Positions 1-8,809 are shown, counted from the first letter of the stretch. The stretch is 64,000 nt of DNA from an uncultured Psychrobacter sp. (GCA_947489525.1 CANLDW010000002.1:124001-188000); one strand, 5' to 3'. Numbers and translations are program-made. The notes: generated by a model not told the origin, from the letters alone.

Positions 1-1337
1 TGCGTCTCACCACTTTTACGGTCTTCAAAGACAATAGAGCTCACTTTACCGTCAGTGGCTTTGATCTCTTTAGTCGCCGCAGCGGTAATAAACTCAATGT
101 TGTCTTTTTCTTTGGCCTTATTGATCAGTACCTGATCGGCTTTGAGATCATCAGCGAATTCTAGTACCGTAACATGCTTGACGATACCCGCTAGATCAAG
201 CGCTGCCTCGACACCTGAGTTACCGCCACCGATGACTGAGATATCTTTGTCCTTAAAGAAAGGACCGTCACAATGTGCACAGTATGCCACGCCTTTACCG
301 ACGTTTTCTTCCTCACCTGGTACACCAAGCTTACGCCACTGAGCACCGGTTGCAAGAATAATACTGCGCGTCTCAAAACTCTCGCCTGTGTTGAGATGCA
401 CCCTGTAGTTCTCTTCTTCAGTTTCAGTAATCTCTTTGACAGTCACATGCTGCTTGAGAGTAATATTATACTCTTCTAAGTGCTTCATAAAGTTTGTTGA
501 TAAATCCGTACCATTTGTCAAAGGCACAGAAATCAAGTTTTCAATATCTTGGGTGTCTTTGACCTGCCCACCGATACGGTCAGCAACCATAGCCACTTTT
601 AGACCTTTACGCGCGGTATAGATAGCGGCAGCAACGCCTGCTGGACCTGCACCGATTATCGTAACGTCTTGCTGCTCTAATTGCTCAGCATCCTCATCAC
701 TGGCTTCGCTTAGTAGATCTGGATATTGGTCTTGTAGCTTAGCGATGAGCTTCGCTGTATCGATCAAACCATTAGCAAAAGGCTTACCATTTAAGAATAC
801 CGCAGGTACACCTTGAATGTTATTGGCCTCTACTTGTTCTTGGAACAAAGCACCATCAATCATCTCATTACTGATACCTTCGTTCAGTAGTGAGAACTGG
901 TTTAGCGCTTGTACAACCTCAGGGCAGCTGTGGCAAGATAATGATACGTAAGTTTGAAACGCTAAAGGTTGATTAATGCGCTTAACAAGCTTCTGTAGGC
1001 CTTCATCAAGCTTAAGCGTATGGCCACCGGCTTGCAAAATCGCTAGAATCAATGAGGTAAACTCATGACCGCCCGGAATACCACTAAATACTACGCCATT
1101 ATCGACTAATTTATCATCGATATTACTACGTACCGCAAAACTGATTGGGCTTGGTAAGCTATCGTCAGTCGCCTCTACATCAAAATTAATCTTATCAGTT
1201 GTGTCTGCAATCTTCGTCAAAAAATCAACAAGCTCACTGCGCTTTTCGTGTTCACCTGTGCCTAATACAAAGGTAATGGGACGGGTCATGTTTTCGCTAT
1301 AACTTTTAACGGCATCTAATAGACTTTGGTCTAACAT
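1..1337 (-). CDS. ahpF: Alkyl hydroperoxide reductase subunit F, C-terminus outside window
   Basis: AhpF is the NADH- and FAD-dependent disulfide reductase that recycles AhpC in the cytoplasm. About 445 codons are visible; the family is about 520 residues, so the last 75 or so lie beyond base 1. Two redox pairs are readable: C135-H-S-C138 in the N-terminal thioredoxin-fold part and C353-A-H-C356 (AYCAHCDGP) in the thioredoxin-reductase part. The start at 1337 ([10 protein letters not shown]) is supported by an AAGAGGA ribosome site about 7 bases upstream. Its partner ahpC lies 940 bp away on the same strand, separated by an opposite-strand DUF465 gene and a terminator, so the two are probably not one transcript. 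Identity is secure. Confidence 0.96.
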   Translation of the reverse strand, partial: MLDQSLLDAVKSYSENMTRPITFVLGTGEHEKRSELVDFLTKIADTTDKINFDVEATDDSLPSPISFAVRSNIDDKLVDNGVVFSGIPGGHEFTSLILAILQAGGHTLKLDEGLQKLVKRINQPLAFQTYVSLSCHSCPEVVQALNQFSLLNEGISNEMIDGALFQEQVEANNIQGVPAVFLNGKPFANGLIDTAKLIAKLQDQYPDLLSEASDEDAEQLEQQDVTIIGAGPAGVAAAIYTARKGLKVAMVADRIGGQVKDTQDIENLISVPLTNGTDLSTNFMKHLEEYNITLKQHVTVKEITETEEENYRVHLNTGESFETRSIILATGAQWRKLGVPGEEENVGKGVAYCAHCDGPFFKDKDISVIGGGNSGVEAALDLAGIVKHVTVLEFADDLKADQVLINKAKEKDNIEFITAAATKEIKATDGKVSSIVFEDRKSGET

Positions 1338-1416
1338 AAAAATTCCTCTTTATTATTTAATTTGATAGATAATTTGATAAAAATGTAGGATAGTTTTGTT
1401 GTAAATGTCTGGTTAG

Positions 1417-1433
1417 GTCAAGTGTCACTTGAC
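1417..1433. promoter_or_regulatory. 17-bp perfect palindrome upstream of ahpF, candidate operator
   Basis: GTCAAGTG-T-CACTTGAC reads the same on both strands (8-1-8) and lies about 80 bp upstream of the ahpF start, where a promoter would be expected. On the ahpF strand a TTGACC that could act as a -35 overlaps it. The binding protein is not identifiable; spacing does not match the four-part OxyR site. Symmetry is seen, operator function is inferred. Confidence 0.4.
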
Positions 1434-1439
1434 ACTATT

Positions 1440-1483
1440 GACCCCTTTATAAAACACTAACCATGAGGAGTGCTAAAGGGGTC
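1440..1483. repeat. Inverted repeat with 10-bp arms upstream of ahpF
   Basis: GACCCCTTTA at 1440-1449 and TAAAGGGGTC at 1474-1483 are exact inverse copies with a 24-base loop that itself holds ACACT/AGTGC. No T-run follows on either strand, so it does not look like a terminator. It sits 7 bp from the 17-bp palindrome at 1417-1433. The rest of 1484-1684 is AT-rich with no gene visible. Confidence 0.45.
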
Positions 1484-1684
1484 TAATAACTTTTGATGAA
1501 CCTATTATCAATGCTTTGAAGGCTTTGAGCAAGCTTAGAAATTCAAACCTTACGTTCTATAAAACAAATCATAAAACAATATATGTAATTAATTATTAAT
1601 ATACTAAACTTAGATTTATCACTATTAAGCGAGATAATAGACAGCGTCTTGGTAAGCGTGAAAAGGCGCGCTACAATTAAGAAT

Positions 1685-1703
1685 GATTATGAGAATAATT
1701 ACT
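1685..1703. promoter_or_regulatory. Candidate Fur box
   Basis: The 19-mer beginning GATTATGAGAATAATTA matches the classical Fur consensus GATAATGAGAATCATTATC at 15 of 19 positions by eye. It lies about 165 bp upstream of the DUF465 gene at 1868 and 350 bp upstream of ahpF on the other strand. Which gene it would control is not clear. Confidence 0.45.
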
Positions 1704-1867
1704 AACATCACTGTCACAGCAAACGTATTACTCAACAGCATTTGATATGGTATCTTAGAAAAGAGCGTGTCACCTCTATTCTATAAATCATTTTGACCAC
1801 AAAGCGCCATAATAGCTAGTTTACGGTGACTCACTCTGTTTTGGCGCTCAACCACAAGGATGACATT

Positions 1868-2119
1868 ATGAGAAAGACAGATACCTGGCAAGATAATCGA
1901 GATATCATCACCGAGCTTAAGCAAAAAGACAGCCATTTTGCGGTAATATTTGATGAACATACGCAGCTTGATGAGCGAATCAATAGGCTTGAGAAAGATA
2001 GAGTAAAACAGGCCAGCTGTGATGAAGAGATTGAACAGATGAAGCGACGAAAGCTGCAGCTCAAAGATGAGATTTACAGAATAATTGATAAGAACAAAAT
2101 ACAATCTCAAGCGTCATAA
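1868..2119 (+). CDS. Small DUF465 (YdcH-like) coiled-coil protein
   Basis: An 83-residue, highly charged, helical protein. The stretch ITELKQKDSHFAVIFDEHTQLDERI followed by EEIEQMKRRKLQLKDEIY is typical of the DUF465/YdcH family of short coiled-coil proteins, whose role is not established. An upstream in-frame ATG at 1826 exists, but the ATG at 1868 has AAGGA seven bases before it and begins where family members begin (MRKTDTW). It lies alone on the plus strand between ahpF and ahpC, and a candidate Fur box is 165 bp upstream. No export signal. Family call likely; function unknown. Confidence 0.8.
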   Translation: MRKTDTWQDNRDIITELKQKDSHFAVIFDEHTQLDERINRLEKDRVKQASCDEEIEQMKRRKLQLKDEIYRIIDKNKIQSQAS

Positions 2120-2184
2120 TATTGAACTAATAGCGCCATAAAGTGCAAATCTTACAAAAATTACTGTATAGCTCATACCATAGA

Positions 2185-2216
2185 AAGACCCCATCAACGT
2201 ACGCTGATGGGGTCTT
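2185..2216. terminator. Terminator between the convergent DUF465 gene and ahpC
   Basis: A 12-bp perfect stem, AAGACCCCATCA with TGATGGGGTCTT, and an 8-base loop. It lies downstream of both flanking genes, which converge on it, so it can serve both. Confidence 0.75.
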
Positions 2217-2277
2217 AATGTATCCGTAGTGCTAAATTATTATTATTACTTTATAGCCCTACTCTAATAACGATGTA

Positions 2278-2844
2278 TTAGATTTTACCAACGAGGTCTA
2301 GACTTGGTTTTAGGGTCGCTTGACCTTGTTCCCACGCTGCTGGGCAAACTTCGCCGTCGTTGTCGCGTACATATTGTGCCGCTTTGATTTTGCGTACGAT
2401 ATCTTTTGCACTACGGCCAATACCTAAGTCATGAATCTCAGCAACTTTGATTAAGCCATCTGGATCAACGATAAAGGTACCACGAAGGGCGGCGTTGTCT
2501 TCTTCGATCATAATGTTAAAACCACGCGTGATTTTACCAGTGCCGTCACCTAGCATTGGGAAAGTAACTTTACCAATAGCGTCAGATGAATCATGCCACG
2601 CTTTGTGTACGAAATGCGTGTCAGTTGATACGGAATAGACCTCAGCACCAAGCGCTTTTAGCTCTTCGTAATGATTCGCCATATCTTCAAGCTCAGTTGG
2701 ACATACAAACGTAAAGTCATGTGGGTAGAACATAAATACCGCCCACTTACCTTTAACATCTTCAGAGCTAATGGTTTTAAACTCACCATTTACAAACGCT
2801 TCTGTTGTAAATTCTGGGATTTCCTGATTAATAATAGCGGCCAT
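2278..2844 (-). CDS. ahpC: Alkyl hydroperoxide reductase subunit C (2-Cys peroxiredoxin)
   Basis: AhpC reduces hydrogen peroxide, organic peroxides and peroxynitrite in the cytoplasm and is re-reduced by AhpF. At 188 residues it has the family's normal length. The peroxidatic cysteine is C48 in DFTFVCPTE and the resolving cysteine is C167 in GEVCPA, both intact. The start is backed by an AGAGGAG ribosome site. It is transcribed away from oxyR across a 235-bp spacer that holds a symmetrical LysR-type box, so control by OxyR is likely. Identity is secure. Confidence 0.98.
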   Translation of the reverse strand: MAAIINQEIPEFTTEAFVNGEFKTISSEDVKGKWAVFMFYPHDFTFVCPTELEDMANHYEELKALGAEVYSVSTDTHFVHKAWHDSSDAIGKVTFPMLGDGTGKITRGFNIMIEEDNAALRGTFIVDPDGLIKVAEIHDLGIGRSAKDIVRKIKAAQYVRDNDGEVCPAAWEQGQATLKPSLDLVGKI

Positions 2845-2940
2845 GGATGGCTCCTCTTTTAGTTAATTGAAGTTGAATTCGTTGTTGATTATTTATATAT
2901 TCGTGTTGACCCGATGGATATGTCTCTGGGCTACCCGACA

Positions 2941-2963
2941 AACTATACCCGAATTCTATAGTT
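2941..2963. promoter_or_regulatory. LysR-type (T-N11-A) dyad between ahpC and oxyR
   Basis: AACTATA at 2941-2947 and TATAGTT at 2957-2963 form a perfect 7-bp dyad with a 9-base spacer, containing CTAT-N11-ATAG. This fits the T-N11-A rule for LysR-family regulators. It lies about 100 bp upstream of ahpC and 117 bp upstream of oxyR. OxyR is the natural candidate to bind it, although the spacing differs from the E. coli ATAG-N7-CTAT layout. Confidence 0.6.
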
Positions 2964-3079
2964 AATCTAGTTAAAAGTTTTTAATGTGATGTTTTGTTTT
3001 ATTAAACTTGTTAAACTATTCTATCTGCTGGTCGCTGCTCCCAAAACAAAGACAATATGCCCCTAAAAAGAGAGCCATT

Positions 3080-3997
3080 ATGATTACCTTACGTCAACTT
3101 GAATTTGCGTTAGCTGTCGCTAAGCATCGTCACTTCAAACGCGCCGCTGAAGACTGTAATATCTCGCAATCTGCCTTGAGTCTCGGTATCGCTGAGCTTG
3201 AAAAGCAGCTTGATACACAGATATTCGAGCGCAACAACAAGCAGGTGCTCATCACGCCTATCGGACAGGACATCTTAACGCGTGCTCAGCGAGTGTTCTC
3301 TGAGGTAAATGATCTAACTACGCGGGCGCACAGTCATCAGACGCCTCTTGCCTACCCCATGACCGTAGGTATTATTCCAACGATCGCGCCTTATCTTTTG
3401 CCTAAAGTCCTGCCAGCGCTCAAAAGGCATTATCCCGAGTTTCGCATGACCATCGTCGAGCAGCAAACCGAGCGCCTGCTCGAACAAGTGCGCTACGGTC
3501 ACATTGATACGGCGATCATTGCACTGCCTTATGCTGTAGAGGGACTACATACCTTTGAGTTTTGGGATGAGGACTTTTTTGCCGTGTTTCCAAAGGATGA
3601 TGTCCATGCCAAGCTCGACACGATCGATGCTGACGAGCTGGCTACGGCTAATTTGATGCTGCTTGGCGAAGGTCATTGTTTAACCGATCAAACCTTATCC
3701 GTCTGCCACTTTGATCGCGAAGAGATGAAATCAAGCTTCTCTGATGCCAGTCTCAACACCTTGATTCAGATGGCGCTTGCTAATATGGGTACTACCTTAG
3801 TGCCTGAGATGGCACTCGATCAGCTGCATCTACAAAACCAAAACGCGGTAGCGATACCGCTGGCAGAAAAAGGCCCGCATCGGCACATCGCTTTTGTCAC
3901 TCGTTTAAACTACGCGCGCGTTGATGATGTCAACTTGCTCGGTGATGTGTTTAAAAAAGCTTTAGCTGAGCAAAGCGATGCGGCAAAAATGGATTAA
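3080..3997 (+). CDS. oxyR: LysR-family hydrogen peroxide sensor OxyR
   Basis: A transcription activator of peroxide-defence genes. The N-terminal helix-turn-helix begins MITLRQLEFALAVAKHRHF and a LysR substrate domain follows. The two redox cysteines that form the regulatory disulfide are present as C200 (GEGHCL) and C209 (SVCHF), in the same spacing as E. coli C199/C208. The frame is open back to 3008, but ATG 3080 gives 305 residues, the family length, with the normal N-terminus. It is divergent from ahpC with a candidate binding dyad between them, and an HD-domain gene starts 48 bp downstream. Confidence 0.95.
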   Translation: MITLRQLEFALAVAKHRHFKRAAEDCNISQSALSLGIAELEKQLDTQIFERNNKQVLITPIGQDILTRAQRVFSEVNDLTTRAHSHQTPLAYPMTVGIIPTIAPYLLPKVLPALKRHYPEFRMTIVEQQTERLLEQVRYGHIDTAIIALPYAVEGLHTFEFWDEDFFAVFPKDDVHAKLDTIDADELATANLMLLGEGHCLTDQTLSVCHFDREEMKSSFSDASLNTLIQMALANMGTTLVPEMALDQLHLQNQNAVAIPLAEKGPHRHIAFVTRLNYARVDDVNLLGDVFKKALAEQSDAAKMD

Positions 3998-4045
3998 ATA
4001 TCCTGCTATATGAAATAAGCAGACAGTTCAGCTTAAAGGATAAGT

Positions 4046-4747
4046 ATGAATGAGCAGACAATTGCAGCTGAGCGTTTTATTGAGCATCTTGCCGCGGCAA
4101 GCAAGTCTAGCGCACAAGCTTGCGGTCTAAGTTATACTAAGCTTGGCGATGACCGTGCTCGTTTGCTGTGGCAAGATATTGCCAAGCGGTATAGTGAACC
4201 TGTTCGCGCTTATCATACGCTGCAGCATATTGCGCAAATGTACTATCAGTTTACGCAGGTACAAGATAGGCTTGAGCAGCCGCATACCCTTGCCTTGGCC
4301 TTGTACTATCACGACATTATCTACGACCCGACGCGCGCAGATAATGAGCTTAAAAGTGCCGAGTATGCTATAGAGTTGCTTCATCCTTATCTAAGCACTA
4401 GCGATTGCCAGCGCGTCTCTGATCTCATCCTAATGACGGCGTCTCATAAGCTAAGCGTCAATGACGACTCTCCTGAAAAAGAGCGCTTTGATACGGACGC
4501 CGCTTACTTTTTGGATATAGATTTGAGTATACTAGGCGCGCCTTGGACAGCGTACGAGCAGTATGCACAGGCTGTCCGCTATGAGTATCAACACGTTGCA
4601 GATAGTGATTATCGAGCTGGCCGGATACGCGTATTACAAGATTTGCTTAAGCATCCGAGCTTATACCTAACTAGGGAGTATTTTGCGCGCTTGGAGAGTA
4701 CTGCTAGAGACAATATTAAGCGTGAGCTTGATAGTTTACTCTCCTGA
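4046..4747 (+). CDS. Predicted HD-superfamily metal-dependent phosphohydrolase
   Basis: A 233-residue soluble protein. Histidine and aspartate motifs in HD order are visible: RAYHTLQHI (about residues 54-62), YYHDIIYDP (about 89-97) and TASHKL further on, then DTDAAYFLDIDLSILG. This pattern belongs to a family of predicted HD phosphohydrolases of unknown substrate. It starts 48 bp after oxyR with an AAAGGA site and may be cotranscribed with it, but no functional link to peroxide stress is known to me. The C-terminus is followed directly by a short tandem repeat. Confidence 0.75.
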   Translation: MNEQTIAAERFIEHLAAASKSSAQACGLSYTKLGDDRARLLWQDIAKRYSEPVRAYHTLQHIAQMYYQFTQVQDRLEQPHTLALALYYHDIIYDPTRADNELKSAEYAIELLHPYLSTSDCQRVSDLILMTASHKLSVNDDSPEKERFDTDAAYFLDIDLSILGAPWTAYEQYAQAVRYEYQHVADSDYRAGRIRVLQDLLKHPSLYLTREYFARLESTARDNIKRELDSLLS

Positions 4748-4759
4748 TTACGATTAGAC

Positions 4760-4818
4760 GTCTAAACAATGTCTACACAATGTCTAAATAATGTCTAAAT
4801 AATGTCTAAACTGGGTCT
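4760..4818. repeat. 11-bp direct tandem repeat, five copies
   Basis: The units gtctaaacaat, gtctacacaat, gtctaaataat (twice) and gtctaaactgg follow each other without gaps, ending in a further gtct. The array starts 13 bp after the HD-domain gene stop. It is purely intergenic and copy number could vary between strains. Confidence 0.85.
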
Positions 4819-4966
4819 ATTTGATAAACGCTGTGTTGGCAGTGTTGAACTTACAAACCGTCAGTATAATCTTACGAGTCCATGACGTGGCTATGATTCC
4901 CATTTGCTAATATGGCAGAGTAATAATAGATATGCACTAAACTATTTTCTAAACAAAGGATCTGCT

Positions 4967-5380
4967 ATGAAAACTTTATATTCTACTAAAGCAACGGTTA
5001 CTGGCGGCCGCATGGGCAAAGCTATGCTCAATGATAGTGACTTGACTATTGATATGGCTCCACCGGGCGGTAACAAAGAAGGCAACAATCCAGAACAACT
5101 ACTCGCCATGGGTTACGCTGCTTGTTTTGATAGTGCGCTTGGGGTGGTCAAAAAGATGGAAAGCGCTAGCTTTGGCTCAACGACTGAGACCTCAGTTGAC
5201 CTCTTGCAAGGCGACAATCATGACTACAAACTGGCAGTTAAGATTCACGTCATTGCCGAGAGTACCGATTTATCCGCTGATGAGATTCAAAAGCTAGTCG
5301 AAAAAGCGCATGAGGTCTGCCCGTATTCAAAAGCGACCAAAGGTAATATCGATATCGAAGTGACTTCAGAGGTTAAGTAA
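4967..5380 (+). CDS. ohr: Organic hydroperoxide resistance peroxiredoxin (Ohr/OsmC family)
   Basis: A thiol peroxidase that reduces organic hydroperoxides in the cytoplasm. At 137 residues it is the normal Ohr length. The two catalytic cysteines are C53 (YAACFDSAL) and C118 (EVCPYSKA); R15 and E43 (NNPEQLL) fit the Arg and Glu that activate the peroxidatic cysteine. The frame is open upstream to 4904, but ATG 4967 with AAAGGA in front gives the family N-terminus. No MarR-type ohrR is next to it, so any repressor is elsewhere. It belongs with ahpC/ahpF/oxyR functionally. Ohr fits better than OsmC by the motif around C118. Confidence 0.92.
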   Translation: MKTLYSTKATVTGGRMGKAMLNDSDLTIDMAPPGGNKEGNNPEQLLAMGYAACFDSALGVVKKMESASFGSTTETSVDLLQGDNHDYKLAVKIHVIAESTDLSADEIQKLVEKAHEVCPYSKATKGNIDIEVTSEVK

Positions 5381-5430
5381 GGTGGCAAGCTTGACATAGA
5401 GTAGTGTCTCTTAAGAAAACTTGTTTGATA

Positions 5431-5462
5431 AAGAATCTAGCCAAAGCTAGATTCTTTTTTTT
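5431..5462 (+). terminator. Terminator after ohr
   Basis: Stem AAGAATCTAGC / GCTAGATTCTT (11 bp), loop CAAA, then a run of T to 5462. Strong intrinsic terminator 50 bp after the ohr stop. Confidence 0.9.
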
Positions 5463-5574
5463 ATTGATATTTTACTGATAAATTTTAGTCATTCGGCACG
5501 CTGGCATTTTAACGCTATAATAGAGACATTATTCTATCTCATACCTATTTGTCTTATACCTATAAGTGACTTCT

Positions 5575-8532
5575 ATGACTGATAACGATCACAATTCGCA
5601 CTCCCCTATTGATCCTGATATTCTGCCCAATTTCGACACTATGCCCAACGTGGCGACTATGGATACCAGCCACGTCGACAAAAACCAGCCGCCATTTATC
5701 TTAGTTGATGGCTCCTATTATCTATTTCGCACGTACCATGCCCTGCCCAAAACCATGCAAAATACCCAAGGACTGATGACCAATGCCATACGTGGCACGC
5801 TAAACGCGCTGCTCAAGCTTATGCGCCGTTATCATCCGACGCATATGGCAGTCTGTTTCGATACCAAATCGCCTACCTTTCGCCATGCCATGTCGACCGA
5901 TTACAAAGCGGGTCGTCCGCCTATCGATCCTGAACTGGTCGAGCAAATCCCTTATATTCATCGTTTGGTAAGCGCTTTGGGGATTCCGCTCCTACGTATT
6001 GAAGGCGCTGAGGCTGACGACATTATCGGTACGCTGGCTTATCGTGCGGTCGCTGAAGGTCATCATGTGGTCATCTCAACGGGCGATAAAGACATGATGC
6101 AGCTGGTCAATGATTGCGTGATATTGGAGGATAGCTTCACAGGCAAAATCACCGATACTCAAGGGGTGATTGAGAAATTCGGCATCAATCCTGAGCAGAT
6201 GATAGACTTTTTGACATTGATGGGCGACTCCTCAGACGGCATAAAAGGTGTCCCCGGTATCGGTAAAAAGACGGCTAAAGATCTGCTTAATAAGTATGGC
6301 AATATTGCTGGTATGCTGGATAACGTCGCTGAGATCAAAGGACGCGCGGGCAAAAACTTGGTCGAATACGCGGATGATATCCCGTTTAATGCGCAGCTAG
6401 CAACGATTGTCACAGACTTAGACATCGGTCAGGACTGGACGGATCTGAAGATTAATACCGACCCGTGCGCGCACATTGATGAGCTGCGCGAGCTCTACAG
6501 TGAGCTTGAGTTTAAAAACGAGCTTGCCTCTTTAGACCATCCCAATCACCCAGCTAATGACGGCGTTCAAAGCGTTGCTAACAGTCAAGCAAACGCTGAG
6601 TCCCAAGCCCAAGTTGCCAAATCGCTACAATCGACCAAGGTCGAAAACATCAAACGCAGTAAGAGTCATGAGAAGGCATGGCATACGGTGCTAGACATGC
6701 CTGCCTTTGAGAGTCTAATCTCAGCACTTAATGCAGCGCCCTACTTCGTCATCGATACCGAGACTACTAGTATCTACTGGCGTGAGGCCGAAATCGTTGG
6801 ACTATCATTTGCCCTAGAGGCGCACGAAGCTTATTACGTTCCGCTAACGCACAAGCTAGAAGGTGATGAACTAACTACCAAACAATTGGATCGCGATACG
6901 GTACTGACGCGCCTAAAGCCCATCTTAGAGAACCCAAAGATAGGTAAAATCGGTCAACACTTAAAGTATGACGCCCACATTTTGAGTCACTACGATATTG
7001 ATCTGATCGGTGCGCTACATAAATCGCCCAATAACTGGGCGATGGATACGATGCTAGCAAGCTACGTCATCAACGCGGCAATCACTCGCCACGGTATGGA
7101 TGATCTGGCGCGCCACTATTTACAGACGCAAACCATCAGCTATGAGGATGTCGCTGGTAAAGGCGCCAAACAAGTCAGCTTCGATCAAGTTGCCATCGAT
7201 ATTGCCAGCGACTACGCTTGCGAAGATGCTGATATCACTTATCAGCTGTTTGAAGTGTTTAGCAACACCCTTGCCGATGATAATAACAATGTCAGACTGC
7301 TAAATGAGCTTGAGATTCCCACTGCACAAATCCTCTGCCACATGGAGGCAAGCGGTATTTTGATCAAACGCGCGTTCTTAAATGAGCTGTCTAAACGCTT
7401 TGATGAAGAGATTATTGCGCTAGAAAAGCAAGCTTATGAGATCGCAGGCGAAGAATTTAATCTCGGCTCACCAAAGCAGCTTGGCGAGATGCTCTTTGAT
7501 AAACTCGCTGTCCCCGGCGGCAAAAAGACGAAGTCGGGACAGTATTCGACCAGCGAAGCTGTACTCTCCAAGGTCGATCATCCGCTAGTCGATGTGACCC
7601 TTGAGTACCGAAGCCTAGCTAAGCTAAAAAACACCTATACCGACTCGCTTGATGCTGTCGCTGATAGTGAAACCGACCGTGTGCATACCAGCTATCATCA
7701 GGCGCTCACCAGTACAGGACGTCTCTCCTCAACCGATCCTAACCTGCAAAATATTCCTATTCGCACCGCTACAGGTCGCTTGATCCGCCAAGCCTTTATT
7801 GCACCAACAGGCCGCGTGATTTTAGCGGCGGATTACTCGCAGATTGAGCTGCGTTTGATGGCGCATTTCTCAGGCGATGCGAACTTAACGCGCGCCTTTA
7901 AAGAAGGCCTTGATATTCATACCGCCACCGCCGCTGAAGTGTTAGGTAAAAGTATTGAAGACGTGAGCGCCACCGAGCGCCGCAATGCTAAGGCGATTAA
8001 TTTCGGTCTGCTCTATGGCATGAGCGCCTTTGGATTGGCAAAACAGCTACAAATGAGCCGTAATGAGGCGCAGGATTATATCGATATGTACTTTGATCGC
8101 TACCCTAGCGTCAAACAATATATGGTCGACACTCGTGCCAGCGCGGTTGAGCGCGGCTATATTGAGACAATACTTGGGCGCAAGCTCTACACCCCTGATA
8201 TCAATCATAGTAATCGTATGGTCAAACAAGCAGCGGAGCGCGCGGCGATCAACGCGCCACTACAAGGCTCCGCTGCCGATATCATTAAGCTTGCTATGGT
8301 TGCCGTTGATAAAGTATTGCCCAAAGAACACGCTAAAATGCTGCTACAAGTCCACGATGAGCTAGTGTTTGAAGTCGATAGCGACAAGGTTGATGAGCTC
8401 AGTCAGCTTATCAAAACGGCCATGCAAGATGTGCTCAGAGTTACGGCAAAAGATATGGGCTGGAACGTTGATTTTGCTGTGCCGTTATTGGTTGAGACCG
8501 ACAGCGGTGACAATTGGGATGAAGCGCATTGA
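5575..8532 (+). CDS. polA: DNA polymerase I
   Basis: Gap-filling and repair polymerase that also removes Okazaki primers. All three domains are intact. The 5' nuclease begins with FILVDGSYYLFR (D45). The 3'-5' proofreading exonuclease has DTETTS (D394, E396). The polymerase has LAADYSQIELRLMAH (D753) and VHDELVFEV (D928). Length of 985 residues slightly exceeds the usual 930 because of a 30-residue N-terminal tail and a Gln/Ser/Ala-rich linker near residue 335. A GTG at 5566 is in frame three codons earlier; ATG 5575 is preferred, although no clear ribosome site supports either. A TATAAT at 5516-5521 could be its -10. Single-gene unit. Confidence 0.97.
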   Translation: MTDNDHNSHSPIDPDILPNFDTMPNVATMDTSHVDKNQPPFILVDGSYYLFRTYHALPKTMQNTQGLMTNAIRGTLNALLKLMRRYHPTHMAVCFDTKSPTFRHAMSTDYKAGRPPIDPELVEQIPYIHRLVSALGIPLLRIEGAEADDIIGTLAYRAVAEGHHVVISTGDKDMMQLVNDCVILEDSFTGKITDTQGVIEKFGINPEQMIDFLTLMGDSSDGIKGVPGIGKKTAKDLLNKYGNIAGMLDNVAEIKGRAGKNLVEYADDIPFNAQLATIVTDLDIGQDWTDLKINTDPCAHIDELRELYSELEFKNELASLDHPNHPANDGVQSVANSQANAESQAQVAKSLQSTKVENIKRSKSHEKAWHTVLDMPAFESLISALNAAPYFVIDTETTSIYWREAEIVGLSFALEAHEAYYVPLTHKLEGDELTTKQLDRDTVLTRLKPILENPKIGKIGQHLKYDAHILSHYDIDLIGALHKSPNNWAMDTMLASYVINAAITRHGMDDLARHYLQTQTISYEDVAGKGAKQVSFDQVAIDIASDYACEDADITYQLFEVFSNTLADDNNNVRLLNELEIPTAQILCHMEASGILIKRAFLNELSKRFDEEIIALEKQAYEIAGEEFNLGSPKQLGEMLFDKLAVPGGKKTKSGQYSTSEAVLSKVDHPLVDVTLEYRSLAKLKNTYTDSLDAVADSETDRVHTSYHQALTSTGRLSSTDPNLQNIPIRTATGRLIRQAFIAPTGRVILAADYSQIELRLMAHFSGDANLTRAFKEGLDIHTATAAEVLGKSIEDVSATERRNAKAINFGLLYGMSAFGLAKQLQMSRNEAQDYIDMYFDRYPSVKQYMVDTRASAVERGYIETILGRKLYTPDINHSNRMVKQAAERAAINAPLQGSAADIIKLAMVAVDKVLPKEHAKMLLQVHDELVFEVDSDKVDELSQLIKTAMQDVLRVTAKDMGWNVDFAVPLLVETDSGDNWDEAH

Positions 8533-8554
8533 TTGGTGATTTAGATTAGATTTT

Positions 8555-8626
8555 GGCGTAGGGTGCGTTCCATGCACTGGTCAGATAACTATTTCTAAAT
8601 CCGGGGCGCGGGGCGCATTCTACGCC
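8555..8626. repeat. Imperfect palindromic intergenic element after polA
   Basis: GGCGTAGGGTGCG at 8555-8567 pairs with CGCATTCTACGCC at 8614-8626 at 11 of 13 positions. The centre is GC-rich, with ggggcgc repeated at about 8603-8614, unlike the AT-rich flanks. It begins 22 bp after the polA stop. No gene is visible in it, and no coding region up to the next gene. It resembles a dispersed palindromic element; copy number elsewhere is unknown. Confidence 0.55.
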
Positions 8627-8809
8627 TACCGATGGTTCGTATTTTTATCATGACGTAATAAAAATTTAAAATTAATACCATTATTCATTAAAAAATCTTA
8701 ATGCTAATATTGGTTTAGATGATTAAATTTAATAATGACAGGCTATTATACTTAGCGTTATAATAGCCGCAAAATATATCTAGTGTTTTATTGATATAAA
8801 TCAATACTG

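Noticed and set aside
1338-1420. OxyR four-part site (ATAG-N7-CTAT repeats) upstream of ahpF
   Set aside because: ATAG occurs near 1365 and 1390 but the required CTAT partners at seven-base spacing are missing.
5566-5574. GTG start for polA three codons upstream
   Set aside because: ATG at 5575 is the more usual codon; neither has a clear ribosome site, so the difference of three residues is left open.
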